A stretch of DNA of 64,000 nt, taken from an uncultured Pirellulaceae bacterium. Lineage in GTDB: Bacteria; Planctomycetota; Planctomycetia; Pirellulales; Pirellulaceae. This document shows positions 26,718-36,281 of this stretch, piece by piece (positions within the stretch are counted from its first letter, which is position 1; each line of letters starts with the position of its first letter). A model generated the notes under the pieces. That model searched no databases. It was not told the origin of the DNA and saw only the letters and a list, made by a program, of their open reading frames with translations. The translations under genes and the position numbers were made by a program. The DNA lies in NCBI GenBank assembly GCA_937941455.1, contig CALDHM010000005.1, forward strand, positions 95,636-159,635, read 5' to 3'.

Positions 26718-29075
26718 CTAGAGGCGTGACAAACGCCAGTTGAGTCGGAGCGAATTACCAATCACCCCGAAGTCGGACAGGGCCATCGCCGCCGCGGCAA
26801 TCAGCGGACCATACATTCCCAAAAGCCCCAACGCCGCAGCCGGAATCGCCGCCACGTTGTAGATGAATGACATCCACAAATTCTGCTTGATGGTGCGCAG
26901 CGTCATGCGGCTCAGCCGTAGAGTTTCCGGAATGGCCTGCAAACGATACGCCGGAATTACGACATCGGCCGACTCTAGCGCGATGGTGGTGCCGGTGCCG
27001 ATGGCGATGCCGACTCCTCCGGCAGCCCCCGCAGCTGCCAAGGCAGCCGCGTCGTTGATCCCATCCCCCACCATACCGACGGCAGCTCGCGGGCTGGCCG
27101 CCGCGCGAACCTTCGCAACTTTCTCCAATGGCGAAAGCTGAGCGTGAACTTGATCGGCAGCGATACCGACCGCGGCACTCACCGACCGCGCGACCTCTGC
27201 CCGATCGCCGGTGACCAGTTGAATGGTGCACCCCAACTGACGCAACTGGTCGATCATCTGTTTGGCCTCCGGACGAATTTCGTCGGCGAAAACGAAGGCA
27301 CCGATGATCTGTGAACCACGGACCAGCAAGGAATGCGATCCGAGGATGCGCGGCATGTCATTGGGCAGCTCCAGTCCCTCGCGCTCGGCAACGGTCCAGG
27401 AAATCAGCCGCAAGGTCTGGCCGTGAAGGCTCCCTTCCAGTCCTTTTCCCGGAATCTCTCGGACATCGGGCAATAACTGTGCCGGGGCCCCGCGATGGAC
27501 CGCGTAGTCGACGATCGCTTGCGACAGCGGATGTCGCGATCCGCGGGCAAGACTGGTCGCCAAGGTTAAAACGGTGTCATCCTCGGTATCGATCGCCGTG
27601 AACGACGTGACGCGGGGGTGTCCGAACGTCAACGTTCCTGTTTTGTCGAGCAGGATTTGAGTGACATGAGCGGCTCGCTCCAGGGCGCCGGCGTGTTTGA
27701 TGAGAATTCCCCGTCGCCGAGCGGCCCCTACACCGACCATGACCGCTGTCGGGGTCGCGAGTCCCAACGCGCAGGGGCAAGAGATTACCAGTACGGTAGT
27801 CGCATTGATTAAAGCCGTTGCCCAGGCTTGCCAGGGCCCTCGGCTTCCGTAGGCCAAGCCGTACCAAAGCCAACCGCCGAACGTTACCGCGGCGATCAAT
27901 AACACCGCCGGAACGAAGTACGCGCACACGCGGTCAGCAAGCCGCGAGATGCGGGCCTTTGAGGCTTGTGCATCGCGAACAACTTCCGCAATGCGGGCCA
28001 CCGTCGTATCGCGACCATCGCTCGTCGCTTGGATCACGACACGGCCTGACGTGTTCAAGCCGCCCGCTACCACAGCATCGCCGACCGTTTTGTCTTTGGG
28101 AAGTGGCTCACCCGTGATCAACGACTCGTCGATGGACGTAGCTCCTTGCACGACGGTGCCATCGACCGCCACGCGGTCACCGGGGAGCACGAGCAATAAG
28201 TCGCCAGGCCGAACTTCGTCAGTCGGCACCACCGACCCAGTCGATGCATTTGGCGCGGTGACGCGTGTCACTTGATCGGGTTGCAGCGCGAGGAGTTCTC
28301 TCAATGCCGAGTTGGCCGCCGAAAGTGACCGAGCCTCTAGCCAATGGCCAATGCTTATAAGCGCCAACAGCCCCGCCGCCGCCTCCCAATACATCGGCTG
28401 TCCTGTGGGGATCCCCAACAACTCGCAGACCAAGACGACGGTCGAAAACGCCCAGGCCACCGTGGAGCCGATGGCAATCAGCGTGTCCATGTTCGTCGCC
28501 CCCTGACGGGCCGCTTGCAGGGCGGACCGATAAAAAGCCCAGCCAACGAATACTTGCGAAATGGTCGCCAGCAGTGCGGAGCCCCACATCACCGGGCGAT
28601 GCAACGCATGCGGCAAAGTCAACCAGCCGAAGTCCATCGGCATGTGAACCAATGCCATCGGCAACCACAGTGCGGTCGCAACCAAGGCACGCCAGCGCCA
28701 AGACCGTTCGCGGTCCAGTTGCTGCTGCTCGATTTCGGTGCGCCATGAGGTTACGGATCGCGCTGCGGCCGCTTGGTTGACTTGAAATCCTTGCCTCGCC
28801 ACTGCAGCGGTCAACTGTTGCGGATCGATCGCATCGCCATAGACCATGGCCGCGCCGCTGGCCAAATCCACCACAGCTCGCTCGACGCCCGGAACCGATC
28901 CGAGCGCTGTTTCAACTTGTTGAACACATCCGGCACAATGCATGCCGCGGATCGACAATTCATGGGTCGGCTGCGCGTTGGGCCGATTACGAGACGCCGG
29001 CAGCGCGTCGCTGTTATTCAAACGGTTACCCTCGTCAAAAAGAAAATCAACGCCGACGGTTTTCGATATCTCCAT
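26718..29075 (-). CDS. copA: copper-type heavy-metal-translocating P-type ATPase
   Basis: A 785-residue P1B-ATPase from ATG 29075; the open frame runs 51 codons further, but that part has no family character. One N-terminal heavy-metal-associated domain holds GMHCAGC (44-50). Eight transmembrane helices are expected. The phosphatase loop contains TGEPLPKDK, the ion-binding helix has CPC at 433-435 (SCPCALGLATP), the phosphorylated aspartate is D477 in DKTGT, and GDGINDAAAL is near the C-terminus. CPC with these features is the Cu(I)-exporting P1B-1 type; Ag(I) is a possible co-substrate. No metal-responsive regulator or chaperone is adjacent. Confidence 0.94.
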   Translation of the reverse strand: MEISKTVGVDFLFDEGNRLNNSDALPASRNRPNAQPTHELSIRGMHCAGCVQQVETALGSVPGVERAVVDLASGAAMVYGDAIDPQQLTAAVARQGFQVNQAAAARSVTSWRTEIEQQQLDRERSWRWRALVATALWLPMALVHMPMDFGWLTLPHALHRPVMWGSALLATISQVFVGWAFYRSALQAARQGATNMDTLIAIGSTVAWAFSTVVLVCELLGIPTGQPMYWEAAAGLLALISIGHWLEARSLSAANSALRELLALQPDQVTRVTAPNASTGSVVPTDEVRPGDLLLVLPGDRVAVDGTVVQGATSIDESLITGEPLPKDKTVGDAVVAGGLNTSGRVVIQATSDGRDTTVARIAEVVRDAQASKARISRLADRVCAYFVPAVLLIAAVTFGGWLWYGLAYGSRGPWQAWATALINATTVLVISCPCALGLATPTAVMVGVGAARRRGILIKHAGALERAAHVTQILLDKTGTLTFGHPRVTSFTAIDTEDDTVLTLATSLARGSRHPLSQAIVDYAVHRGAPAQLLPDVREIPGKGLEGSLHGQTLRLISWTVAEREGLELPNDMPRILGSHSLLVRGSQIIGAFVFADEIRPEAKQMIDQLRQLGCTIQLVTGDRAEVARSVSAAVGIAADQVHAQLSPLEKVAKVRAAASPRAAVGMVGDGINDAAALAAAGAAGGVGIAIGTGTTIALESADVVIPAYRLQAIPETLRLSRMTLRTIKQNLWMSFIYNVAAIPAAALGLLGMYGPLIAAAAMALSDFGVIGNSLRLNWRLSRL

Positions 29076-29278
29076 TTTATCCAAAATTACTGGCAATGGC
29101 CGCTGCGGTACCCAAACATTTGCGGCTAGTGACCACGCGAGCGGGCGGCTAAAATCAGGATGGGGCCGGTCAAGCCGACTCATCCGCGCGGTGGAGCGCG
29201 GTTGGTGCCGACGGCCAATCGGTGCCACGTTGTGTGTTGAGGATCGGTGCCCATTGCGGTTGATCCAGGCCGAGTTGT

Positions 29279-29332
29279 TTTTTGACGCACGATTAATTTT
29301 TGATGCACGATCAATTTTTGATGCACAATGAA
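29279..29332 (+). repeat. three tandem 18-bp repeats overlapping a start codon
   Basis: Units 29279-29296, 29297-29314 and 29315-29332. Consensus TTTTTGATGCACGATCAA, with two to four differences between units. The third unit contains the ATG (29328) of the TPR gene. Spacing of just under two helical turns would suit a cooperative DNA-binding protein. Confidence 0.85.
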
Positions 29333-29987
29333 CATGCAGATCAGTCGATTAGTCCGCGACTTTGCGATCCTCGTCATATTGAGCGTCGGGATTTGGGCGG
29401 CGTATCAAACCTGGTCCATGTTCGGCGGCACTAGCGACTACGGCGCAGTGAGCCAAGCTTTTTCTCCCGACCGAGTCGCGGCCGATTTCGCTTTTTCCGC
29501 CAATCGGTGGGCTGAAGCGATCGAGCCGTATCAACGATTGACGCAAGACGATCCGTTCAACGCTGCCGCGTGGTATCGATTGGGTGAAGCCAATTGGCGG
29601 TACGGTCAAATCTTGCTTGAAGAGCTCAAGCGTATCGAATCGTCTGAAACCGATGCGGCACAGCTTGAGGAAAAGTCTCGCCAAGTCGACGCCGTGATCG
29701 CGCAGGCTTGCGAGGCCTACGAGCAAGCCCGTTCGTTTCTGCAGTTTCGCAACGATGCGCAGATGAAGTTGGCCGAAATTGCGACATGGCGTGGCGACTA
29801 TGACCTGGCGTTTCAACTGCTGCGTAAGACAATCGGTGTCGGCCATGCCACGGTGGGGATTGATCGCAACCGGTTTCTGCTCCAGTTAGATGAGATCAAT
29901 CCCACCGAATTTCGGACTCTGGTGCGATTAGAACGGGAAAATTTGGAGCGTCGACGTCGTAGCGGACAGCGGAATGTCGCTCTGTGA
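29328..29987 (+). CDS. membrane-anchored TPR-like protein
   Basis: A 219-residue protein from ATG 29328; ATG 29334 is two codons later. An N-terminal anchor (FAILVILSVGIWAAYQTW) is followed by helical repeats: NRWAEAIEPYQRLTQDDPFNAAAWYRLGEANW is a good tetratricopeptide unit, then a longer helix pair around AQACEAYEQARSFLQFRNDA and a final pair GDYDLAFQLLRKTI. TPR domains bind proteins; the partner is unknown. The gene is flanked by the 18-bp iterons at its start, so it may be under tight control. It is followed by 223 bases before sucC, which has its own promoter. Confidence 0.78.
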   Translation: MNMQISRLVRDFAILVILSVGIWAAYQTWSMFGGTSDYGAVSQAFSPDRVAADFAFSANRWAEAIEPYQRLTQDDPFNAAAWYRLGEANWRYGQILLEELKRIESSETDAAQLEEKSRQVDAVIAQACEAYEQARSFLQFRNDAQMKLAEIATWRGDYDLAFQLLRKTIGVGHATVGIDRNRFLLQLDEINPTEFRTLVRLERENLERRRRSGQRNVAL

Positions 29988-30088
29988 TCCAACTAGCTGT
30001 GGCGGTGATCGAACCTTGCCGTTTGGGGGGGCGATGCTGATTAGATGAATGCCGCGTTCGGCAGCAAGTTTGCCGCATTTTGGCTAGG

Positions 30089-30118
30089 TTGACCGAGTTT
30101 TGTCGCGGCAACTATAAT
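30089..30118 (+). promoter_or_regulatory. sigma-70-type promoter of sucCD
   Basis: TTGACC (30089-30094), an 18-base spacer, and TATAAT (30113-30118), about 90 bases upstream of the sucC start codon. The -10 is a perfect consensus. Confidence 0.72.
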
Positions 30119-30210
30119 CTCGCCTTTTCGCCCATCACCTTTTGCGGCGAACCTTCGCCTCGATCGCGGCAGACGGGCAATTCTCGAATCACAACGGTGC
30201 TGCGAGCAGT

Positions 30211-31398
30211 ATGAAAATTCACGAATACCAAGGCAAAGCCCTTTTTGCTGATTACGGTGTGGCCGTCCTCAAGCATGCGGTTGCGGGGACCCCCGAGGAT
30301 GCCGCGCAGGCGTTCCATAATCTCGGCGGCGGCCTGGCGGTGGTCAAGGCCCAAATTCACGCAGGCGGTCGCGGTAAGGGCACATTCATCGAGCACCCGG
30401 AGCAACGCGGCGTGCAACTGGTCCGCAGTGCCGATGAGGCGCAACAAGTCGCCGCAAGGATGCTGGGCAAGACGCTCGTCACGATTCAAACCGGCCCCCA
30501 AGGCAAAAAGGTCAATCAAGTCTTGGTCGAATCGGGCTGCAATATCGCTCGTGAATTTTATCTGGGAATCGTGCTCGACCGCGCCGCTGCAAAACCGGTA
30601 CTAATGTGCAGCTCGGAGGGGGGCGTTGAAATCGAAAAAGTCGCCGCGGAAACCCCTGAGAAAATTTTCAAGGAGCATTTCGATCCGGCCCAAGGATTGG
30701 AGGCATTCCAAGTACGTAAACTGTGCCAAAAGCTGGGCGTGACCGGCGTCGCCGTTCGAGCGGCCGAGCAGTTCATGAAGCAACTGTGTCGGCTCTTCGT
30801 CGATCTCGATTGCAGCTTGGTCGAGGTCAACCCGCTGGTCTTGACCGGCGATGGCCAGTTGATCGCCCTCGATGCGAAAATGACCTTCGATGACAACGCG
30901 GCCTTTCGACACCCCGAATTGGCCGAGCTTCGCGATCTGTCCGAAGAAAATGAGGCCGAAATCCGCGCCTCGAAGACCGGCCTGAGCTATGTCAAGCTCG
31001 ACGGCAATATCGGCTGCCTCGTCAACGGCGCTGGATTGGCGATGAGCACCATGGACATCATCAAATTGCATGGCGGCGAGCCGGCCAATTTTCTGGACGT
31101 CGGCGGCGGGGCGAATACCGAACAAGTCACCGAGGCGTTTCGAATCATCTTGTCCGATCCGAATGTCCGAGCAGTGCTCGTCAATATCTTCGGGGGGATC
31201 ATGAAATGTACGACCATCGCCGAGGCAATCGTCTCGGCAGCGAAAACGGTCGGCTTTCAAGTGCCCCTGGTCGTCCGTTTGGAAGGAACCGAGGTCGAAG
31301 AGGGGCGTCGGATTCTCGAATCCGCCGACGTGAAAATCATTCCCGCCCTGGATCTGACCGACGCTGCACAAAAGGTCGTGGCAGCTCTCCAGGGGTAG
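30211..31398 (+). CDS. sucC: succinyl-CoA synthetase (ADP-forming), beta subunit
   Basis: A 395-residue subunit from ATG 30211, where the conserved [12 protein letters not shown] begins; 23 upstream in-frame codons are not part of the family. The ATP-grasp domain is seen in [21 protein letters not shown] and [21 protein letters not shown]. The C-terminal domain carries [18 protein letters not shown] and the loop [31 protein letters not shown]. With SucD it makes ATP (or GTP) from succinyl-CoA in the TCA cycle. Length and order are normal, and sucD follows after 112 bases. Confidence 0.97.
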   Translation: MKIHEYQGKALFADYGVAVLKHAVAGTPEDAAQAFHNLGGGLAVVKAQIHAGGRGKGTFIEHPEQRGVQLVRSADEAQQVAARMLGKTLVTIQTGPQGKKVNQVLVESGCNIAREFYLGIVLDRAAAKPVLMCSSEGGVEIEKVAAETPEKIFKEHFDPAQGLEAFQVRKLCQKLGVTGVAVRAAEQFMKQLCRLFVDLDCSLVEVNPLVLTGDGQLIALDAKMTFDDNAAFRHPELAELRDLSEENEAEIRASKTGLSYVKLDGNIGCLVNGAGLAMSTMDIIKLHGGEPANFLDVGGGANTEQVTEAFRIILSDPNVRAVLVNIFGGIMKCTTIAEAIVSAAKTVGFQVPLVVRLEGTEVEEGRRILESADVKIIPALDLTDAAQKVVAALQG

Positions 31399-31510
31399 GT
31401 AGGGCACGGCGGCGGGGCAGTACGCGTTTCGCCTCGAACAGTTCTCAGCATAAAACAATTTTGGTTTGCCAAACAGCGCGCAGTCTAACTCGTAAATCAG
31501 CAGAAATAAT

Positions 31511-32395
31511 ATGAGCATTCTGATCGACAAGAACACGAAGGTGATTTGCCAAGGGATCACGGGCAGCGTCGGGGCATTTCACACGCGAGGCTGTCTGGCC
31601 TACGGTACCAAAATGGTTGGCGGGGTGACTCCCGGCAAAGGTGGCCAAACGGCCGAAGGGCTCCCCGTCTTCGACACGGTCATCGAGGCGAAGGACAAGA
31701 CCGGGTGCAATGCCACGATGATCTTTGTTCCCCCCCCCTTCGCCGCCGATGCGATTCTCGAGGCGATCGACGCAGAACTCGATGTCGTCATCGCCATCAC
31801 CGAGGGGATTCCAGCCTTGGACATGGTACGAGTCTACGATCGCGTGAAACGGTCCAAGTCGGTATTGATCGGCCCCAATTGCCCAGGGGTGATCACGCCG
31901 GGACAATGCAAAATCGGCATCATGCCCGGCTATATTCACCAGCCCGGCAAGGTCGGTATCATGAGCCGCAGCGGCACGCTGACCTATGAAGCGGTGTGGC
32001 AAACATCGAATTTGAAACTCGGCCAAACCACCTGCGTTGGGTTAGGTGGCGACCCGATCGTGGGGACCTCGTTTATCGACGTTTTCCGTTGGTTCCAAGA
32101 AGACCCCGCCACCGAGGCGATTCTGATGATCGGCGAAATCGGTGGGACGGCCGAGGAGGAAGCAGCCGCGTTCGTGAAGCAACATGTTAGTAAACCGGTG
32201 GCCGCGTTCATCGCTGGTGCCGCGGCTCCTCCCGGCAAGCGGATGGGGCACGCCGGTGCCATTATTAGCGGCGGGAAAGGTACTGCCGCTGAAAAGCAAG
32301 CCGCTCTGCGCGACGCTGGTATCGAAATCGCGCTCAGTCCCGCAGATATGGGCGCTGCTATGGTTCGCGCGATCGAGAAGCATCGCCGCCGCTAG
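31511..32395 (+). CDS. sucD: succinyl-CoA synthetase, alpha subunit
   Basis: A 294-residue subunit with the CoA-binding [11 protein letters not shown] start, [33 protein letters not shown], and the phosphorylated histidine H247 in [10 protein letters not shown]. All are standard. Placed after sucC on the same strand; the 112-base gap contains no clear terminator, so co-transcription is likely. The stop TAG is five bases from the stop of the convergent gene on the minus strand. Confidence 0.97.
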   Translation: MSILIDKNTKVICQGITGSVGAFHTRGCLAYGTKMVGGVTPGKGGQTAEGLPVFDTVIEAKDKTGCNATMIFVPPPFAADAILEAIDAELDVVIAITEGIPALDMVRVYDRVKRSKSVLIGPNCPGVITPGQCKIGIMPGYIHQPGKVGIMSRSGTLTYEAVWQTSNLKLGQTTCVGLGGDPIVGTSFIDVFRWFQEDPATEAILMIGEIGGTAEEEAAAFVKQHVSKPVAAFIAGAAAPPGKRMGHAGAIISGGKGTAAEKQAALRDAGIEIALSPADMGAAMVRAIEKHRRR

Positions 32396-32400
32396 AGGCG

Positions 32401-33219
32401 CTAATACGGGTAGGCCGTGATCACGCGATTTCCTTCGGCCAGAATCAATTTCAGCCGCGTCAGCCTCGGGTTGCGTTCGCCAGCGCCTTGCTGACCTCCG
32501 CGGTAGCCGATCGGCCGTTGCATGTCGATCAAGTATTCCGTTCGATCAGGATCGTCCTCGACAGGAAATTTTCTCACCCGTTTGCTGTTTTGTTTGATCA
32601 GCGTGTATGCCTCATCGATCGTCCGCAAGATCGTGTCGCGATCTCCTGTAAAAACGCTATGCACCGGCCGATCGGGATGGTCCTGTGCATGGAGCATCAC
32701 ATGATCCACCCGATGCTCACGGTTCGGCCCCATTCCGTAGACCAGCCCAGCGGGCGAACGGAGTTCGCCGCGCGGCAATTTCTCGAATTCGAATCCCTTG
32801 TCGTTCGATTTAGCGCTTGCCGATTTCTCCGGCTTGGCCGCCGACGCGGGAGCCACAGTGCCAAAGGAGGACGAGGATGACTCGCTGCCCGGCGGCTGTG
32901 TCGTCTCGCCCGGCGGTAGCGGCACCGTTGACGGGGCGTCCTCGATGTTGGCTTCTTTCCCCGCGACGTCATTTCTTCGATTTTGGCGGTTGCCTTGGTC
33001 GCGAAGCGGGTTGGGGGAACGCTTTTTCGTGTAGTCCGTCGGCTCGTTCCCAAATTTGAGGAGCACGGGCAACTCCATCCCTAGCCAACGTTCCAATTGT
33101 GGCCGCGCAAAGGTGTAAATCAGCAGGAGCGCCAACGCCACTAGGATCAGAATCTTTTGATTGTTCCCGTAGAAGATCGTTTTCTGTCCTGGATTGCCAG
33201 AGGAAGACTGCTCGTTCAT
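32401..33219 (-). CDS. single-pass membrane protein with C-terminal EndoU/CdiA-toxin-like domain (tentative)
   Basis: A 272-residue protein. An N-terminal cytosolic tail is followed by a helix (ILILVALALLLIYTFA, 24-39), then a disordered Pro/Ser/Glu-rich linker to about residue 145. A compact C-terminal domain of about 125 residues follows: HRVDHVMLHAQDHPDRPVHS, then RTEYLIDMQRPIGYRGG and finally LKLILAEGNRVITAYPY. The His-rich start, the IGYxGG...NP turn and the closing 'GNxVITAYP' strand resemble the BECR fold of bacterial EndoU and some CdiA toxins. This is pattern recognition only. No immunity-like gene is adjacent and the domain is membrane-tethered, so a housekeeping or structural role is equally possible. 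No SD at ATG 33219. Confidence 0.7.
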   Translation of the reverse strand: MNEQSSSGNPGQKTIFYGNNQKILILVALALLLIYTFARPQLERWLGMELPVLLKFGNEPTDYTKKRSPNPLRDQGNRQNRRNDVAGKEANIEDAPSTVPLPPGETTQPPGSESSSSSFGTVAPASAAKPEKSASAKSNDKGFEFEKLPRGELRSPAGLVYGMGPNREHRVDHVMLHAQDHPDRPVHSVFTGDRDTILRTIDEAYTLIKQNSKRVRKFPVEDDPDRTEYLIDMQRPIGYRGGQQGAGERNPRLTRLKLILAEGNRVITAYPY

Positions 33220-33899
33220 GGTTGCGGTCGAGTGGGGGCCAGAGCGAATCGGGGTTAGCAGACGAAACCCTTATAATCTACAAAAAAATAATCTACAAAA
33301 AAAACCGCGTCCTCTCGAAAGAGAACGCGGTAAAAATTCCGGCGGATTCGCAGCAAATGGGAGCTGCTGGGAGAAAGGCGGAATCGAGCGTGCTGAGCAC
33401 AAGCCGTTAATGATTCGAGCCTACCCTAATTGATTGGTCCCTCAGCCGTATGCGCCGGAGTTGTATCAAGCGAACTTGGTACGCCCTTATTGTAGACGAT
33501 CAAGCCCGTTTTGGTTAGTCGAGTTTCCCTGAGTTACTCTGAATTCGGTTCTTTAAGGGAGATGCGTTAAGCTCGAAACGGGCATTTTGGAAAAAAATGA
33601 AGATTTTTTTTCCGCGCTTCCCACCAATGCTCCTCGTCAGCAACGCCAACCAGAGTCGCAACGTCACGTGATCCGTTCGCATACAATTTTCGAACGATGC
33701 GGTTTGGGGCGATTTTGACATTATCGCATCACCATATTTGGCGAATATTTTCATAAATTTTCAACCGATCAGCCGCCGCCGTGTAGATTTCCTTGTCTGT
33801 CAGGCAGCGAAAGCAATGGCCTGACGTGACAGCCCAGGAGTCTTTTGCTATCGCACAGTCCGCCACTTCAGAGGACTGCCGCCATAAGGAGAGTTGGCC
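33220..33899. other. 680-bp intergenic region
   Basis: It contains a minus-strand terminator-like hairpin (33297-33330), a duplicated AATCTACAAAAAAA motif beside it, and the SD of the plus-strand lipoprotein-like gene at its right end. A 79-codon minus-strand frame (33515-33754) lacks an SD and family features. The rest is unexplained and AT-richer than the surroundings. Confidence 0.5.
33297..33330 (-). terminator. minus-strand terminator or attenuator upstream of the EndoU-like gene
   Basis: On the minus strand CCGCGTTCTCT-TTCG-AGAGGACGCGG is a stem of 11 pairs with one T-G pair, followed by eight Ts. It lies 78 bases upstream of ATG 33219, before rather than after that gene, so it ends a transcript from further upstream or attenuates the gene's own leader. 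Confidence 0.7.
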
Positions 33900-34286
33900 A
33901 TGAAACTGCGACTTGTTATTCTGCTCGCATTCTTAATCATTTTTACGTCCAGCGGCTGTGCCAACGGCCCCTTCCGACGGTTTTTTCGGGGCGACGCGTG
34001 CAACACCTGCAATCCACCCTTTGGACTTTTCAACCGCCGCCAACACACCGTCGATAATTGCGAAAGTGGCGTTTGTGGCGGAGGCGTCACACCGGTCGAT
34101 GGGGCGATGATCGGTGGACCGACCTTTGGCACCGGAAACTTACCCCCCCCGCAGCCAGCCACCAATAATAATCTCGATACCTATCCCTATCCGGGCACGG
34201 GAACCGGAACGAGAACGGGACTTGGCGGTACCGTCGTGCCCAATATGGAACCCCCTTTGCCCGGCGTGCGCAATCCTAGTCGCTGA
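33900..34286 (+). CDS. small lipoprotein-like secreted protein
   Basis: A 128-residue protein from ATG 33900 with AAGGAG eight bases upstream. The signal sequence MKLRLVILLAFLIIFTSSGC ends in a relaxed lipobox (SSGC), so lipidation at Cys20 is possible. Then a short Cys-containing segment (GDACNTCNPPFG, later NCESGVCGGG) and a Gly/Pro/Thr-rich tail with GTGTGTRTGLG. No recognised family. A strong terminator follows, so it is a single-gene unit. Confidence 0.75.
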   Translation: MKLRLVILLAFLIIFTSSGCANGPFRRFFRGDACNTCNPPFGLFNRRQHTVDNCESGVCGGGVTPVDGAMIGGPTFGTGNLPPPQPATNNNLDTYPYPGTGTGTRTGLGGTVVPNMEPPLPGVRNPSR

Positions 34287-34355
34287 CTCCGTAATGTCCG
34301 TACATCCTGAAGCGTCCTCAACCGGGACTTCGGCTCCGCTCCAGAGCCGAAAGAC

Positions 34356-34385
34356 AACCTGGCCGTCACCCGGCCAGGTTTTTTT
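34356..34385 (+). terminator. Rho-independent terminator of the lipoprotein-like gene
   Basis: A perfect 10-bp stem AACCTGGCCG / CGGCCAGGTT with a 5-nt loop, then Ts to 34385. A second short hairpin (CTTCGGCTC / GAGCCGAAAG) precedes it. Confidence 0.9.
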
Positions 34386-34412
34386 CGTTTGGACTCAGCC
34401 CTCCGGTCAATT

Positions 34413-35930
34413 CTAGGCCTGCGTATCGGGATCAACGCGAACGCGATCCCAAAACAACAGGAAGAATATCGCGAACACGACAGCCGCCATGATCGCGGGC
34501 AACATCCAAAAATTGTGCCACTGCTGCATCGTGCTGGCCAGCAATTCCGAGTCGAGCGTATTCGGCAACGAGCGTGAGAACATCTGGCCGAACGTTTCGA
34601 AAAAGCTGATCGGCGGCATCTGCCCCCGAGCCGCTTCGAGTGCCGCGCTGTACTCACCAGACAGAGTAACCTGCTCTCCGTACTGTCCGATCGTCAGATT
34701 CAGCGGCAGATTGAACAAGCTACTTCCCGCCATGATCCGATAGCCGAAGAACATGCCCACGCCTTGCGTCAGGAAAACCAGCAAGGCTTGCGCCTGGCCG
34801 CGAATTTCACTCGGGGCTTTTTTGTCGGTGTACATGAAGCCGGTCACAAAAAAGAAATCGTAGCAAATCCCGTGCAACAACACCCCTAGCAGCAACATCC
34901 ACGTCGTCTGGTGTAATGCCGCCTGCGCGAACAGAACGTAGCGCAGAACCCAGCATGCCAAGGCGACCAGAATCATGACCTTGACCCCCAGTTTTCGGAA
35001 AAAGAAGGGGATCAAGATCATAAAAAAGATCTCCGACATCTGCCCAAGCGTCATCGTCGCACCGGTAGCCCGAAAACCGGTTTGCCCCAGGAATTGCGAG
35101 GTGCTGCCATAGTAATAGGCTAACGGGACGCAAGCCAACGCCGAGCAAATCGCGAAAACCAAAAAGTTCCAGTTCGACATCAGCTTCAAGGCGTCCACCA
35201 TGAACAGCGAACGGAGGTTGATCGGTTGACCCTTCAGCGGTGGCGGAGTGTTCGGAAGTGTCAAACAATAGATCCCCAGCACCAATGAACTGATCGCGCC
35301 CAAGCGGAAAATCATTTGGTTGCCGTCCCAGGCCATGCCGCCAATCAACAAACCAGCCGCAATCCAGCCAATCGTTCCCCAAACTCGAATCAGCGGAAAA
35401 CGGTCCTGGCTGGGGATGTGCGTGAAGGCGATCGTGTTGCCCAACCCTAGCGTCGGCATGTAGCACAGCATGTAGGCCAAGATCAACCAAACCATCATGC
35501 GGCCCGAGCTGTTGTTCACGATTTGGTCCGCTCGAAAGGCTTCGTTCAATTGCGCGGCGTCGCTGTACTGCCCCGAGGCCGATAGTCGCGACAAGGATTG
35601 CCGCGCATGCTCTGCCGCGGATTCGACAAAGCCGGGGATTAAAAACATGATCACGCCGCCGGCCAGCATTAAAGTGCCGAAAATTCGCTGCGATGGAAAC
35701 AAGCGATCGGCGATCAATCCCAAAAACAGCGGTGCCAAAATCGCGGCGATCGGCGCGGTCTCGTAGGCGTCACCAATAAAGGTCGCCAATTGCTGGTTAC
35801 TAAGCGCCAACCCCATCGTGGCAAACCATGCCCCCCAGGTGAAGAACTGCAGGAACATCATGATGCTCAATCGAGTGGTCATCAGGGGCGAGCCCGAAAC
35901 CTTGGTGCCTTGCGAGATGCTGTCCGTCAT
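34413..35930 (-). CDS. MFS transporter of the nucleoside:H+ symporter (NupG/XapB) family
   Basis: A 505-residue polytopic protein from ATG 35930 (AGGA upstream; the frame is open 12 codons further). The N-terminus TRLSIMMFLQFFTWGAWFATMG and the GLIADRLFPSQR loop are typical of the nucleoside:proton symporter group. About 12 hydrophobic helices can be counted. An insert of about 40 residues (SAAEHARQSLSRLSASGQYS...) sits between helices 3 and 4, and a second soluble loop near residue 440 (GEYSAALEAARGQMPPISFF) is longer than in E. coli NupG. Planctomycete members are often annotated as nucleoside or sugar permeases; the substrate is uncertain. No nucleoside-catabolism gene is adjacent. Confidence 0.88.
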   Translation of the reverse strand: MTDSISQGTKVSGSPLMTTRLSIMMFLQFFTWGAWFATMGLALSNQQLATFIGDAYETAPIAAILAPLFLGLIADRLFPSQRIFGTLMLAGGVIMFLIPGFVESAAEHARQSLSRLSASGQYSDAAQLNEAFRADQIVNNSSGRMMVWLILAYMLCYMPTLGLGNTIAFTHIPSQDRFPLIRVWGTIGWIAAGLLIGGMAWDGNQMIFRLGAISSLVLGIYCLTLPNTPPPLKGQPINLRSLFMVDALKLMSNWNFLVFAICSALACVPLAYYYGSTSQFLGQTGFRATGATMTLGQMSEIFFMILIPFFFRKLGVKVMILVALACWVLRYVLFAQAALHQTTWMLLLGVLLHGICYDFFFVTGFMYTDKKAPSEIRGQAQALLVFLTQGVGMFFGYRIMAGSSLFNLPLNLTIGQYGEQVTLSGEYSAALEAARGQMPPISFFETFGQMFSRSLPNTLDSELLASTMQQWHNFWMLPAIMAAVVFAIFFLLFWDRVRVDPDTQA

Positions 35931-36281
35931 GAATCGTCCTGCTGGGAATGTTTTGGGGATAATCAATCCGAACTATGTTAAGGGACTGCGGCAAAAAATA
36001 AACTGGCCTTCAGTAGACGTCTTTCAAAATCCCGGCGACTCCCCGCCATTCCCGGTCGCCACGCTCAGGATCCCCGCGTCATGGAAAAAATATCGAACAC
36101 CCTTCTGTTGCCAAGATGCCGCCACCATTCAACTTGATACTCCTGTCGGGCGGGAAGGTGGCTGAAGTTTTTGCTGGCGGACGATATCGTTGATTGACAT
36201 GTTCGATGTGGCGACGTTACCCCCAAAACACTCCGCAAATGCCCCGGGGTGAAAAGTGCAGAAGATCACCACTTGCCGCGA
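35931..36281. other. intergenic between MFS gene and rnhA
   Basis: A 351-bp gap. Only short unsupported frames. Nothing recognised apart from the likely MFS promoter region. Confidence 0.45.

Noticed and set aside
33515..33754. 79-codon minus-strand ORF upstream of the orphan terminator
   Set aside because: No SD, no recognisable domain, AT-rich composition. It could still be coding, but support is too weak.
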